Assembly (NCBI GenBank): GCA_044223995.1
Contig: JBGALE010000004.1
Coordinates: 310,001-374,000, forward strand
Source of the DNA: JACMLD01 sp044223995
Lineage (GTDB): Bacteria > Bacteroidota > Bacteroidia > Chitinophagales > Chitinophagaceae
DNA: 64,000 nt
Direction: 5' to 3'
The notes beneath the pieces are model-generated. The model saw only the letters and a list, made by a program, of their open reading frames with translations, did no database searches and was not told the origin of the DNA. Positions within the stretch are counted from its first letter, which is position 1; each line of letters opens with the position of its first letter. Both the position numbers and the translations under genes were made by a program. Shown piece by piece: positions 8,203 through 17,305 of this stretch.

Positions 8203-9480
8203 ATGAAAAAGCAGCTCCGGCTCATCGCCCAACTAACCATTGCAGTAACAGCAATTCTTGTGTATACTGGTTGTTTTAAGGACAGTTGCACAAAAACCTA
8301 TACCATTTATTACCCTGTATTCAAATCGTTGACCGAAGTAAGGGCAAACATGAAAGGTTATTTGCCACAACCGGTAAAGACAACCGGTAAAATATTTACA
8401 CTGGGCAATTATATTTTTCTGTCCGAACCCGATAAAGGCATACATGTATTTGACAACAGCAATCCTTCTTCTCCCAAAAACATTTCCTTTATTGCTGTTC
8501 CCGGCAACCAGGACCTGGCAGTAAAAGGCAATTATTTATATGCAGACAGTTACAGCGACCTCGTGGTTTTTGACATCAGCAACCCCGCACAGGTTACGGC
8601 GAAAAAATTCATCGACAATGCAATACCTGAACGAAATATTTTCTATTATGGACAGTCGGCTAATCCGGATTCTATTCAAGTAATTGTCGATTATAAAGCC
8701 AAAGACACCACTACTTCCTGCGAAACCTATAATATTTGGTACGGGTATGGTTGCCCTTTTTGTAATGGTACCGGCGGGTTCTTTTTGGCGCCCGGGGCAC
8801 TCTCCAGTAATAAGAGTAATGTAAACGGAACGGCTGGATCGATGTCAAGGTTTGCATTGCTGAATGACTATCTCTACACGGTAAGCTCTGTAAATGTTAC
8901 ATCGTTTGACGTTTCAAATCCTTCCAGTCCGTCCAAAAAGAATACAGTGAATGCCGGCTGGGGTATTGAAACTATTTACCCGTTTGAAAATAAATTATTC
9001 CTTGGCTCCACCAATGGCATGTACATTTTTGATGTGAGTGATCCGTCAACACCATCCATGGCCGGTTCGCTGACGCATGTAAGAAGTTGTGATCCGATTA
9101 TTGCCGATGGTAAATATGCTTATGTCACCCTTCATGATGGTACCAAATGTGGTGGTTATTCCAACCAGCTTGATGTATTGGATGTTAGCAACATAAATTC
9201 ACCGGTATTGGTAAATAGTTTTACGATGACCAATCCACATGGCCTCGCCAAAGATGGCAATTGGCTGTTCATTTGTGATGGCAGGGATGGATTGCGTGTA
9301 TACGATGCCAACAATCCAGCTTCGGTGGTACTCGAAAAGCATATTACTGGTTTGGAAACTTATGATGCCATTGCCGGTAATGGCTATGTATTGGTGGTAG
9401 CGACCGACGGATTGTACCAGTTCAATTATTCTGATATAAAAAATATACAGCAGGTTAGTAAAATAGCTGTGGGAAAATAA
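8203..9480 (+). CDS. LVIVD-repeat surface or periplasmic lipoprotein
   Basis: 425 residues with a lipoprotein signal ending YTGC (Cys24). Repeats of the LVIVD type are clear: GIHVFDNSNPSSP, LVVFDISNPAQV, VTSFDVSNPSSP, MYIFDVSDPSTP, LDVLDVSNINSP, LRVYDANNPASV, spaced 40-60 residues apart, which predicts a beta-propeller. A Cys-rich insert (CETYNIWYGYGCPFC) near residues 168-182 is unusual. Function unknown. It lies 52 bp after the barrel gene and 13 bp before the next, so it is probably part of the sigma-factor operon. Confidence 0.8.
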   Translation: MKKQLRLIAQLTIAVTAILVYTGCFKDSCTKTYTIYYPVFKSLTEVRANMKGYLPQPVKTTGKIFTLGNYIFLSEPDKGIHVFDNSNPSSPKNISFIAVPGNQDLAVKGNYLYADSYSDLVVFDISNPAQVTAKKFIDNAIPERNIFYYGQSANPDSIQVIVDYKAKDTTTSCETYNIWYGYGCPFCNGTGGFFLAPGALSSNKSNVNGTAGSMSRFALLNDYLYTVSSVNVTSFDVSNPSSPSKKNTVNAGWGIETIYPFENKLFLGSTNGMYIFDVSDPSTPSMAGSLTHVRSCDPIIADGKYAYVTLHDGTKCGGYSNQLDVLDVSNINSPVLVNSFTMTNPHGLAKDGNWLFICDGRDGLRVYDANNPASVVLEKHITGLETYDAIAGNGYVLVVATDGLYQFNYSDIKNIQQVSKIAVGK

Positions 9481-9493
9481 TAAACGATTAGCT

Positions 9494-10069
9494 ATGAAAA
9501 GAACGGCGATACTCCTTTTGCTTACGTCTGTAATGTTGTGGTCTGCTGCACAAAAGCCTGCAGGCACGGCGAAACCGAAATTTGCTTCCTTATGGCAAAT
9601 AGGGGCGTTGGATGGAAGTGCCAGTACTGCAGTACAACTGCAAACGATTAACGGTATTCAGTTCAAAACATGGACAACAGGTATTGGGGTGGGATTGGAT
9701 TATTACCGTTTTAGGAGTATCCCGTTATTTCTTGATCTTCGAAAAGATATTTTGAGCAGGAAAGAAACACCCTTTCTTTTTGGTGATATCGGTATACATT
9801 TTTCATGGGTCAAAGACAGTCAAAAAAATACCTGGCCAAGAAGTACCTATAGCAATGGCTTATTTTATGAACTGGGTGCCGGTTATAAATTTGGTTTGCC
9901 AAAATCACGCGCACTTACCTTCAGCGCAGGCTATTCATTTAAATCCATCACAGAAAAAAATTATGGCGTAAACTATTGTCCTTTTATCGGCCCCTGTGTG
10001 GAAGGACTGGTGGAAAAATTTGATTATGATTTGAAGCGCCTGAGTGTAAAAGCAGGATTTATATTCTGA
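9494..10069 (+). CDS. Putative outer-membrane beta-barrel protein
   Basis: 191 residues with a cleavable signal peptide (residues 1-20, ending WSAAQ). The mature part has alternating short hydrophobic strands with Gly/Tyr/Phe turns and ends in Phe (KAGFIF), as in small outer-membrane barrels. No specific family could be named. The start is 13 bases after the LVIVD gene, so the two are likely co-translated. Confidence 0.6.
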   Translation: MKRTAILLLLTSVMLWSAAQKPAGTAKPKFASLWQIGALDGSASTAVQLQTINGIQFKTWTTGIGVGLDYYRFRSIPLFLDLRKDILSRKETPFLFGDIGIHFSWVKDSQKNTWPRSTYSNGLFYELGAGYKFGLPKSRALTFSAGYSFKSITEKNYGVNYCPFIGPCVEGLVEKFDYDLKRLSVKAGFIF

Positions 10070-10093
10070 TCCCCGTTTCAATTGCAGAAAACT

Positions 10094-11020
10094 TTATTCA
10101 AGAAAGCGGAGGTTGCGCCGGATACCTTCATACTTGCTCCGCTTTAATGGTGAATGACGGAATATTTCCCTGAAGCGCTCCTCTGTTAATTCATTCCAGT
10201 CTTTTATATTGAAAGTAAGTATTTCGTGTAAAGCTGTAAACGCTTTTTCTGCTGTGGGTTTACTGAAACGGTTCCAGGGACAAACATCCTGGCAGGTATC
10301 GCAGCCAAACAGCCAATTGTCAAACTTCCCCTTCATTTCCGATGGTATTAGCTGGTGCTTCAGTTCAATGGTAAAATAGGAAATGCATTTACTGCCATCA
10401 ATCACTTTATTGTCGAGAATTGCATCAGTGGGACAGGCATCGATACATTTCGTGCAGGTACCACAAAAATCTTTTGCAAAAGGATCATCGTAGTCGAGCG
10501 GAAGATCGATGATTAATGTTGCTATAAAAAGAAACGAACCGCTTTGTTTGTGGATCAGGTTGCCGTTTTTTCCTACCCAGCCCAGGCCGCTTTCAACGGC
10601 CCATGCCCTTTCAAAAACAGGTGCACTGTCAACAAATCCACGGCCATTTACTGCGCCGATATTGTCACGGATGAATTGCAGCAATACAGCCAGTTTGGCG
10701 CGGATGACTTCGTGGTAATCTTTTCCATAAGCATATTTAGCTATTTGCGGCGCACCAGTAGGTTGTGTGGCAGACGGGAAATAGTTCAGCATAAGTGTAA
10801 TTACCGATGCTGCGCCGGGCATTAATTGACGTGGGTCTATGCGCGCATCAAAATTTCTTTCCATGTACTGCATGTTTCCCTGGTAGCCATTTTGTAGCCA
10901 TTTTTCCAACCGGCGTGCATCTTTTGACAACAACTGTGCTTTAGCTATGCCACAGTAGTCAAAGCCAAGCTCCCTTGCATGTGTTTTAATGAGTTGTGTA
11001 TGATTATAATCAGCTCGCAT
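10094..11020 (-). CDS. queG: Epoxyqueuosine reductase
   Basis: Cobalamin- and Fe-S-dependent enzyme that converts epoxyqueuosine to queuosine in tRNA, the last step of the pathway. 308 residues. Two [4Fe-4S] motifs are visible: CGTCTKCIDACPTDAI (about 184-199) and CDTCQDVCPWN (about 240-250). The N-terminal GYQGNMQYMERNFDARIDP and SVITLMLNYFP segments are typical. It lacks the C-terminal HEAT-repeat extension of the longer E. coli protein. Divergent from the DUF3857 gene at 11091. Confidence 0.95.
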   Translation of the reverse strand: MRADYNHTQLIKTHARELGFDYCGIAKAQLLSKDARRLEKWLQNGYQGNMQYMERNFDARIDPRQLMPGAASVITLMLNYFPSATQPTGAPQIAKYAYGKDYHEVIRAKLAVLLQFIRDNIGAVNGRGFVDSAPVFERAWAVESGLGWVGKNGNLIHKQSGSFLFIATLIIDLPLDYDDPFAKDFCGTCTKCIDACPTDAILDNKVIDGSKCISYFTIELKHQLIPSEMKGKFDNWLFGCDTCQDVCPWNRFSKPTAEKAFTALHEILTFNIKDWNELTEERFREIFRHSPLKRSKYEGIRRNLRFLE

Positions 11021-11056
11021 CGATAAAATTCTATCATAATCTACCGCAAAATATAA

Positions 11057-11064
11057 TAAATTTG
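11057..11064 (+). promoter_or_regulatory. Candidate -7 promoter box for the DUF3857 cluster
   Basis: TAAATTTG fits TAnnTTTG and lies 26 bases before the ATG at 11091, the first gene of a four-gene co-directional run. No clear -33 TTG. Confidence 0.4.
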
Positions 11065-11090
11065 ACTAGCCCATTAAAACCCCTTACAAC

Positions 11091-13109
11091 ATGAAACCTA
11101 TCCGTTCCGTACTGGTTGCTCTGATCCTGTGTATTGTTGCGACAAAAAATTATGCGCAGGCTATTCCCCAACCCAATACAGGAACAGTTACCGCAAAAGA
11201 TTTTGCATTACCTGTATCTCATGTTATTAATGAAAATACCAGCGCTGTTGTGGTATTTGATGTCGGTTCCATACATTTTGTAGGCGATAAAGACGGAAGA
11301 TGGGTGTCGTATGTCTATACAAGGCACAGGAGAGTTAAAATAATCAGTAAGAAGCAATTTGATCTGGCCACTATCCGGATATTTTTGTTTGGCAGAAATG
11401 AAAGGCAGGATTTATTAGAAGATATAAAAGCCACAACTTATACTCTCGAAGATGGGAAAGTGGTGGCTTCAAAACTTAATGCAAATGATTTACTGGAGGA
11501 CAGGTTGGGTAAAAATCTTGTAGAAAAAAAATTTACTTTTCCAGGCCTGAAAGAAGGCGCTATCATTGACTACTCATATAAAATTACTTCTCACAGGTAT
11601 TATGCACTTCCTGACTGGAATTTCCAGGAATTTGGTGTTCCGTGTTTGTACAGTGAATTTGAAATAGACACGCCTGATCTATTACGGTACATCATAGCAC
11701 ATCATGGAGCAGATTCCATTACGTCTGCTACCAATTCGGAAGGTTTCGAAACATTGAACGTGGGTGGAACAACGGAAGGATCAATCAAGGTTAACTCTGT
11801 CATACACAAAAACAAATGGGTAATGACAAACGTTCCTGGATTTAGTGAAGTAGGCTTTCTGCATGCTCACCAGGATTATTTGGATAAGCTGGAATTCCAT
11901 TTGATTCAGACATATAATGGTGAAGAAGTACGCGGTATAACAAATTGGGAATCTGCTACGAAAGCACTAATTGCAAATCAGGAATTTGGATTGCCGATAG
12001 ATGTGGAACGGATAGATAATCTGTCTGCTACCGTGGACAAAATTTCAGGCAATGATCAAAGTCAAATAGATGCGGCAAAACATATATATGCTTATATACG
12101 GGATAATTTTACCTGTCAGCCCGATAATGATTTGTACATCGAAAAAAACCTGTATGATGTAAATAAACAAAAAAGGGGGAATGTAGCAGACATAAATATG
12201 TTATTGATCGCAATGTTGCGTAGGAGAAATATGGACGCAACACCTGTTATTTTAAGTACACGCGAATATGGGATTCATCCTGTTGTATATCCTGTACTCG
12301 GTAAAATGAATTATGTAATATGCCGGTTAAGACTAGGGGGGATATTGTATTTTCTTGATGCGACCAATCCACATCTTGCATTTGGTAAACTGGCGCTTAA
12401 TTGTTACAACGGACATGGCAGGGTAATCAGCAATACCGACGGCGCTGATTTATATTTTAATGCAGACAGTATCAAGGAATCGAGTGTGACCAGTGTGTTT
12501 ATTCAAAATGATGAAAAAGGAAAAGCTGCCATGACTGCAAACGTTGAATATAGCCCGGGCTATTTTGAATCAACAGCCATAAGAGAAGCCATTAGTAAAT
12601 ACGGTAAAGACGACTATCTGAAAAAAATCAAATCTGGTTTTTATTCAGAAATGGAAATGTCAAACGCCGGGCTGGATTCATTGACTACCCTGGAATTGCC
12701 AGTAAAAGTTCACTATGACGTGGCCGTTAAGTCCCTGGATGGAGCGGACATTATTTATTTTAACCCGATAATATCTGATGGTTATAAATCCAACCCTTTT
12801 CCGGCAGAAGAAAGAAGTTTCCCGGTTGAAATGGATTACCCGCTTGACCGAACTTATGTACTCAATATGGAGATACCAGCAGGATATGTGATAGATGAGA
12901 TGCCCAAATCGGCAAAAGTTGCTTTCGACGAAAATGAGGGTTTCTATGAATACCTCATCCAGAAAGATGAAGCTAATATTCAACTGAGGTGCAGGCTCAA
13001 ACTCAACCGCGCGACCTATGCCGCAGATGAATACAATGCCCTGCGCGATTTCTTTGCTTTTGTGGTAAAAAAAGAAAGTGAACAAATCGTATTTAAAAAG
13101 AAAAAATAA
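11091..13109 (+). CDS. DUF3857 protein with degenerate transglutaminase-like domain, paralogue 1
   Basis: 672 residues with a signal peptide (1-22, ending NYAQA). DUF3857 occupies about 60-260 and a transglutaminase-like fold about 310-430, followed by a beta-rich C-terminal domain. The catalytic triad is broken. Where active relatives have G-D-C-K-A this protein has G-N-V-A-D (V365 for Cys), and the His of N-H-V is Tyr (Y408); the Asp of LDAT (D423) remains. A motif shared by all three paralogues, C-Y-N-G-H-G/A-R, follows at about 440. It ends in KFKKKK-like basic residues (IVFKKKK). Likely a periplasmic binding or scaffold protein, not an enzyme. Confidence 0.85.
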   Translation: MKPIRSVLVALILCIVATKNYAQAIPQPNTGTVTAKDFALPVSHVINENTSAVVVFDVGSIHFVGDKDGRWVSYVYTRHRRVKIISKKQFDLATIRIFLFGRNERQDLLEDIKATTYTLEDGKVVASKLNANDLLEDRLGKNLVEKKFTFPGLKEGAIIDYSYKITSHRYYALPDWNFQEFGVPCLYSEFEIDTPDLLRYIIAHHGADSITSATNSEGFETLNVGGTTEGSIKVNSVIHKNKWVMTNVPGFSEVGFLHAHQDYLDKLEFHLIQTYNGEEVRGITNWESATKALIANQEFGLPIDVERIDNLSATVDKISGNDQSQIDAAKHIYAYIRDNFTCQPDNDLYIEKNLYDVNKQKRGNVADINMLLIAMLRRRNMDATPVILSTREYGIHPVVYPVLGKMNYVICRLRLGGILYFLDATNPHLAFGKLALNCYNGHGRVISNTDGADLYFNADSIKESSVTSVFIQNDEKGKAAMTANVEYSPGYFESTAIREAISKYGKDDYLKKIKSGFYSEMEMSNAGLDSLTTLELPVKVHYDVAVKSLDGADIIYFNPIISDGYKSNPFPAEERSFPVEMDYPLDRTYVLNMEIPAGYVIDEMPKSAKVAFDENEGFYEYLIQKDEANIQLRCRLKLNRATYAADEYNALRDFFAFVVKKESEQIVFKKKK

Positions 13110-13129
13110 ACTTCTAAACCCATTCTTGC

Positions 13130-15154
13130 ATGAAAATAGTGTATTGCCTTTTTGTTGGAGTATTACTGAATAGTGTAAATGTACTTGGACAGGATAAATG
13201 TCCTGTCAAATTTGGAAAAGTAGTTCCTTCCGATTTTGAATTGCCGGCCAGTAAAATTATAGACAGTTCGGCAGGTGCCGTCATCATAGCTGATGTTGGT
13301 AACAGTTCCTTTAAGGGAAATTCCAAGGGCTGGTTTAGCCTCATATTTAAAAAGCAAATCAGGATAAAGATTTTGGATAAAAAGGCATTCGACCAGGCTA
13401 CCGTCGAAATCCCTTTATACCATTCTGATCAGGGCAGGGAAACTTTAGACAAACTGGAAGCCAGCACCTATAATCTCGAAAATGGTAAAGTGATCGAATC
13501 AAAATTAAGTTCAAAGGATATTTTTGAAGAAAAGGTGGATCTGAATTTTGTTTCCAGGAAGTTTACACTCCCGGCTGTAAAAGAAGGATCGATCATTGAA
13601 TACTCTTATACCATACAGTCTGATTTTGATTTCCTGCTCAAATCATGGACTTTCCAGGATGAACGCTTTCCCTGTTTATGGAGTGACTATACCGTGACTA
13701 TTCCTGCATTGTTGGTATATACATTTACAAGGCAGGGTTATAATCCATTTTATATTGACAAGCCGTCTGAAAACCAGGCTTCTTATACCATAATACAACC
13801 TTCTGATGATCCAATTTTGCATCAGTCGAGAAATCTGAGCATCAACACTAACAACATCAGGCACCAATGGGTAATGAAAGATGTACCGCCGTTTTATGCA
13901 GAGAGTTATGTCTCATCACCCCGGAACTACCTGGATAAAGTAAGCTTTCAATTGACGAAAACTTACGACGGTGAAAGTTATCACGATTATTTCTCCAGCA
14001 GTTGGGGCAAGGCAACCACTGACTTGTTATCCAAAGAAGATTTTGGCGGCCCGTTTAACGATAATAATGCATGGCTTGAAGATGACTTGAAAAAACTCAC
14101 CGATGCAAAAGGTGATCAACTTACAACTGCGCGAAATATTTATTATTTCATTCAAAAAAACTTTACCTGCACTAATCACTACGATAAATATATTAAGACA
14201 ACATTGCGGGATTTGTATAAAAAGAAAAGTGGTGGGGTGGGGGAAATAAATTTATTGCTTGCCGTCATGCTGCAGAAATCCGGTATTACTGCTGACCCTG
14301 TTTTGCTCAGTACACGCGATTTTGGATTTAATAATGCTCATTTTCCTTTTCTCGAGAAACTGAATTATGTAATTATAAAATCAGTTATCGACGGTAAAAC
14401 TTATTATCTCGATGCATCAAGACCTTTATATGGATTTGGGAAATTATCGCCCGATTGTTATAACGGCCATGCACGCGTTATCAGTATTCACGATTCCACT
14501 TCCTTCTATTTATATCCCGATGATTTAAAGGAGTCCAGTGTGACGGCTGTTTTTATAGGTGATAATGGTAAGGACGGACTAAAGGGTACTTATGAATCGC
14601 GGTTGGGGGAAGACAACGCACACGATGCCAGGGTAGCAATGAAAGAAGGGTCGCAAAAGAGTTATATGGACAATTTTAAAACAGCTATGGGGCCGGAGAT
14701 TAGTATCGATAACCTCCGTTTTGATTCGCTGGACAACCTGGAAGCGCCCGTCACCATGCATTATAATTTCGGTTTGAAAAAACCCGATGAAGACGTGATT
14801 TATTTTAGCCCGATGATGAATGATGCTATCAGGAAAAACCCCTTCAAGGCAAGTGAAAGAAAATACCCGGTCGAAATGCCCTATACGACGGATGAGTTGT
14901 ATGTATTCACCATGGAAATACCGGAAGGATATGTGATAGACGATTATCCAAAACCAACCCGGATCAATTTTAACAATGGCCAGGGACAGTATGAATTCCT
15001 GGTAGAAAAGACGGACACAGAATTTAAACTGAGACGGAGGCTGGTGCTGAAGAAAGCCTATTACGGCCCGGACGATTATGAAGTGTTAAGGAACCTGTAC
15101 ACCAGTATAGTGAAAAAGGAAGGTGAAACACTGGTATTGAAAAAGAAAAAATAA
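13130..15154 (+). CDS. DUF3857 protein with degenerate transglutaminase-like domain, paralogue 2
   Basis: 674 residues, 20 bp after paralogue 1 and collinear with it along its whole length. Signal peptide at 1-20 (ending VLGQ). In the transglutaminase-like core the Cys position is V370 (S-G-G-V-G-E) and the His position Y413 (L-N-Y-V); LDAS keeps the Asp. The conserved CYNGHAR follows. The C-terminal LVLKKKK tail is shared. Start MKIVYCLFVG at 13130 is the only sensible one. Same inferred role as paralogue 1. Confidence 0.85.
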   Translation: MKIVYCLFVGVLLNSVNVLGQDKCPVKFGKVVPSDFELPASKIIDSSAGAVIIADVGNSSFKGNSKGWFSLIFKKQIRIKILDKKAFDQATVEIPLYHSDQGRETLDKLEASTYNLENGKVIESKLSSKDIFEEKVDLNFVSRKFTLPAVKEGSIIEYSYTIQSDFDFLLKSWTFQDERFPCLWSDYTVTIPALLVYTFTRQGYNPFYIDKPSENQASYTIIQPSDDPILHQSRNLSINTNNIRHQWVMKDVPPFYAESYVSSPRNYLDKVSFQLTKTYDGESYHDYFSSSWGKATTDLLSKEDFGGPFNDNNAWLEDDLKKLTDAKGDQLTTARNIYYFIQKNFTCTNHYDKYIKTTLRDLYKKKSGGVGEINLLLAVMLQKSGITADPVLLSTRDFGFNNAHFPFLEKLNYVIIKSVIDGKTYYLDASRPLYGFGKLSPDCYNGHARVISIHDSTSFYLYPDDLKESSVTAVFIGDNGKDGLKGTYESRLGEDNAHDARVAMKEGSQKSYMDNFKTAMGPEISIDNLRFDSLDNLEAPVTMHYNFGLKKPDEDVIYFSPMMNDAIRKNPFKASERKYPVEMPYTTDELYVFTMEIPEGYVIDDYPKPTRINFNNGQGQYEFLVEKTDTEFKLRRRLVLKKAYYGPDDYEVLRNLYTSIVKKEGETLVLKKKK

Positions 15155-15203
15155 GATTTGCTAAAAACACACACAAATACATTGATAACCCTAAACGTTC
15201 GTT

Positions 15204-17222
15204 ATGAAATCTTACAAATGGTTGGTAGCACTGGTACTTTTAGTAAGTGCACAGTTGTTCGTTAAGGCCCAGGATAAATCACCAGTTAAGTTTGGTAAAG
15301 TAGAGCCGGCAGATTTTGACGTGAAAATTAATTTTGATTCCGGCGCAGGCGCGATAGTAATTGCAGACATAGGAACAACAAAATTTGAAGGCAGTAATAA
15401 AGCCAGTTTTTTATTAGTATATAAGCGGACCAAAAGAATAAAAATAGTAAACAAAACTGCTTTTGACGCCGCAACTGAAAAAATATACACATATTATCAG
15501 CAGGGAGGGGGAGAGGAAAAACTTGTCGATTTGAAGGGATATACTTATAACCTGGAAAACGGTAAAGTTGTAACTACAAAACTTGATAACAACTCAATAT
15601 TTAAAGAAAAGCTGGATAATAATTATTTCGCAAATAAATTTACGCTTCCGGCAGTAAAGGAGGGCTCAATCATTGAGTATACCTATACGGTAAATTCCGA
15701 CTTCATTTTTAACCTAAGGCCCTGGGATTTTCAGGCCGAATATCCTTGTATGTGGACAGAATATCAGGTGGATATACCAGATTTTTTCAGGTATGCTATA
15801 TTAACCCAGGGATATAATGAAATGTACATAAACAAATCAGAATCCTATTCGGCTAATTTCAGGGTAACAATTCCAGGAGGAACAGACAGGAATGAGCAGG
15901 TGAGTCTGGATGGTGTCGTGAAATCAAATCGTTGGGTAATGAGAAATATCCCAGCTTTGCGGGCAGAAAGATATACGACATCAATAAAAAATTATATTTC
16001 CAGGATTGAATTTCAATTGGCAAGTGTTCAGTACCCGGATCAGCCTTACCAGGATATGATGGGGAATTGGACATTGCTGAGCGAAAAACTGAATAAGAAG
16101 GAAAATTTTGGTGAGCCATTAAGTAGGAATAATGGATGGATGGCCGATGATATTAAGGCCGCAATAGGGGGATCAACGGACAAACTGGAAAAGGCGAAAA
16201 AGATATTTGCTTATGTAAGGGATAATTTTACCTGCGATGACCATTCCGCAGTCTATTTGGCGAGCAATCTGAAAGATATAGTCAAAAATCATAAGGGATC
16301 TGTCGCCGATATCAATCTCCTGCTCACCGCCATGATGCGCCATGAAGACATTAATGCTTACCCTGTTCTATTAAGTACACGTGACCACGGGTTTACCAGT
16401 GAAATATATCCATTGCTGCAGCGCTTTAATTATGTGGTAACTGCGTTGGAAATTGATAATGCGTTTTATTACCTCGATGCCAGTGTTCCTTACAATGCAT
16501 TTGGGAAATTGCCTATTTCCTGTTATAACGGGCACGCCAGGATAATTGGAAAAAACGATGCATTGCCAGTCTATTTTGTAACTGATTCGTTAAGAGAACA
16601 AAAAATGACTTCGGTAATATTGATAAATGATGAAAAGGGTGGGATGTTGGGTTCCTATAAATCACACCCTGGTTACTATGAATCACAATCATTAAGGGAA
16701 CATGTTGGAGGAAGCGGTAAAGAAGATTTTGTAAAATCTTTAAAACCGTCTTTCGGATTTGAGACTGATATCAGCAATTTTGGAATTGACTCGGTGAAAC
16801 AAATAGAAATGCCAGTATGGATGCACTACGATTTTACATTTTTACCCGGCAAAGGTGAGGATATACTTTATTTCAACCCAATGTTAACCGAAGGGATAAA
16901 AAGTAATCCATTTAAATCTGATGATCGCAAATATCCCGTCGAAATGCCGTATGCAAGCGATGAGACTTATCTTTTAACGATGGATATCCCGGTAGGTTAC
17001 GAAGTAGATGAACTGCCGAAATCAACCAAAGTGAAATTCAATGATGAAGATGGATATTTTGAATACCTGGTGGTGAAATCCGAAACGGGCATACAGCTTC
17101 GTTCCCGAATCATTTTTAACAAAGCCACTTTTTTACCGGAAGAATACAGTTCGCTGCGGGATTTCTTTGCATATATTGTAAAAAAGGAAAGCGAACAAAT
17201 CGTATTCAAGAAGAAAAAATAG
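15204..17222 (+). CDS. DUF3857 protein with degenerate transglutaminase-like domain, paralogue 3
   Basis: 672 residues, 49 bp after paralogue 2. Signal peptide at 1-22 (ending VKAQ). The Cys position is V367 (K-G-S-V-A-D), the His position Y410 (F-N-Y-V), and LDAS keeps the Asp. CYNGHAR is present. The C-terminal tail (EQIVFKKKK) is identical to paralogue 1, which suggests recent duplication or gene conversion between copies 1 and 3. Role unknown; the retained signal peptide and full length argue against a dying copy. Confidence 0.85.
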   Translation: MKSYKWLVALVLLVSAQLFVKAQDKSPVKFGKVEPADFDVKINFDSGAGAIVIADIGTTKFEGSNKASFLLVYKRTKRIKIVNKTAFDAATEKIYTYYQQGGGEEKLVDLKGYTYNLENGKVVTTKLDNNSIFKEKLDNNYFANKFTLPAVKEGSIIEYTYTVNSDFIFNLRPWDFQAEYPCMWTEYQVDIPDFFRYAILTQGYNEMYINKSESYSANFRVTIPGGTDRNEQVSLDGVVKSNRWVMRNIPALRAERYTTSIKNYISRIEFQLASVQYPDQPYQDMMGNWTLLSEKLNKKENFGEPLSRNNGWMADDIKAAIGGSTDKLEKAKKIFAYVRDNFTCDDHSAVYLASNLKDIVKNHKGSVADINLLLTAMMRHEDINAYPVLLSTRDHGFTSEIYPLLQRFNYVVTALEIDNAFYYLDASVPYNAFGKLPISCYNGHARIIGKNDALPVYFVTDSLREQKMTSVILINDEKGGMLGSYKSHPGYYESQSLREHVGGSGKEDFVKSLKPSFGFETDISNFGIDSVKQIEMPVWMHYDFTFLPGKGEDILYFNPMLTEGIKSNPFKSDDRKYPVEMPYASDETYLLTMDIPVGYEVDELPKSTKVKFNDEDGYFEYLVVKSETGIQLRSRIIFNKATFLPEEYSSLRDFFAYIVKKESEQIVFKKKK

Positions 17223-17305
17223 AAGTACTGTAATAAGCCATCACTGTCAACGTTTCAAACAGGAAGACTGTTGAGAAGGTAAGTTGCCGATTGAAAACCC
17301 CAAAA

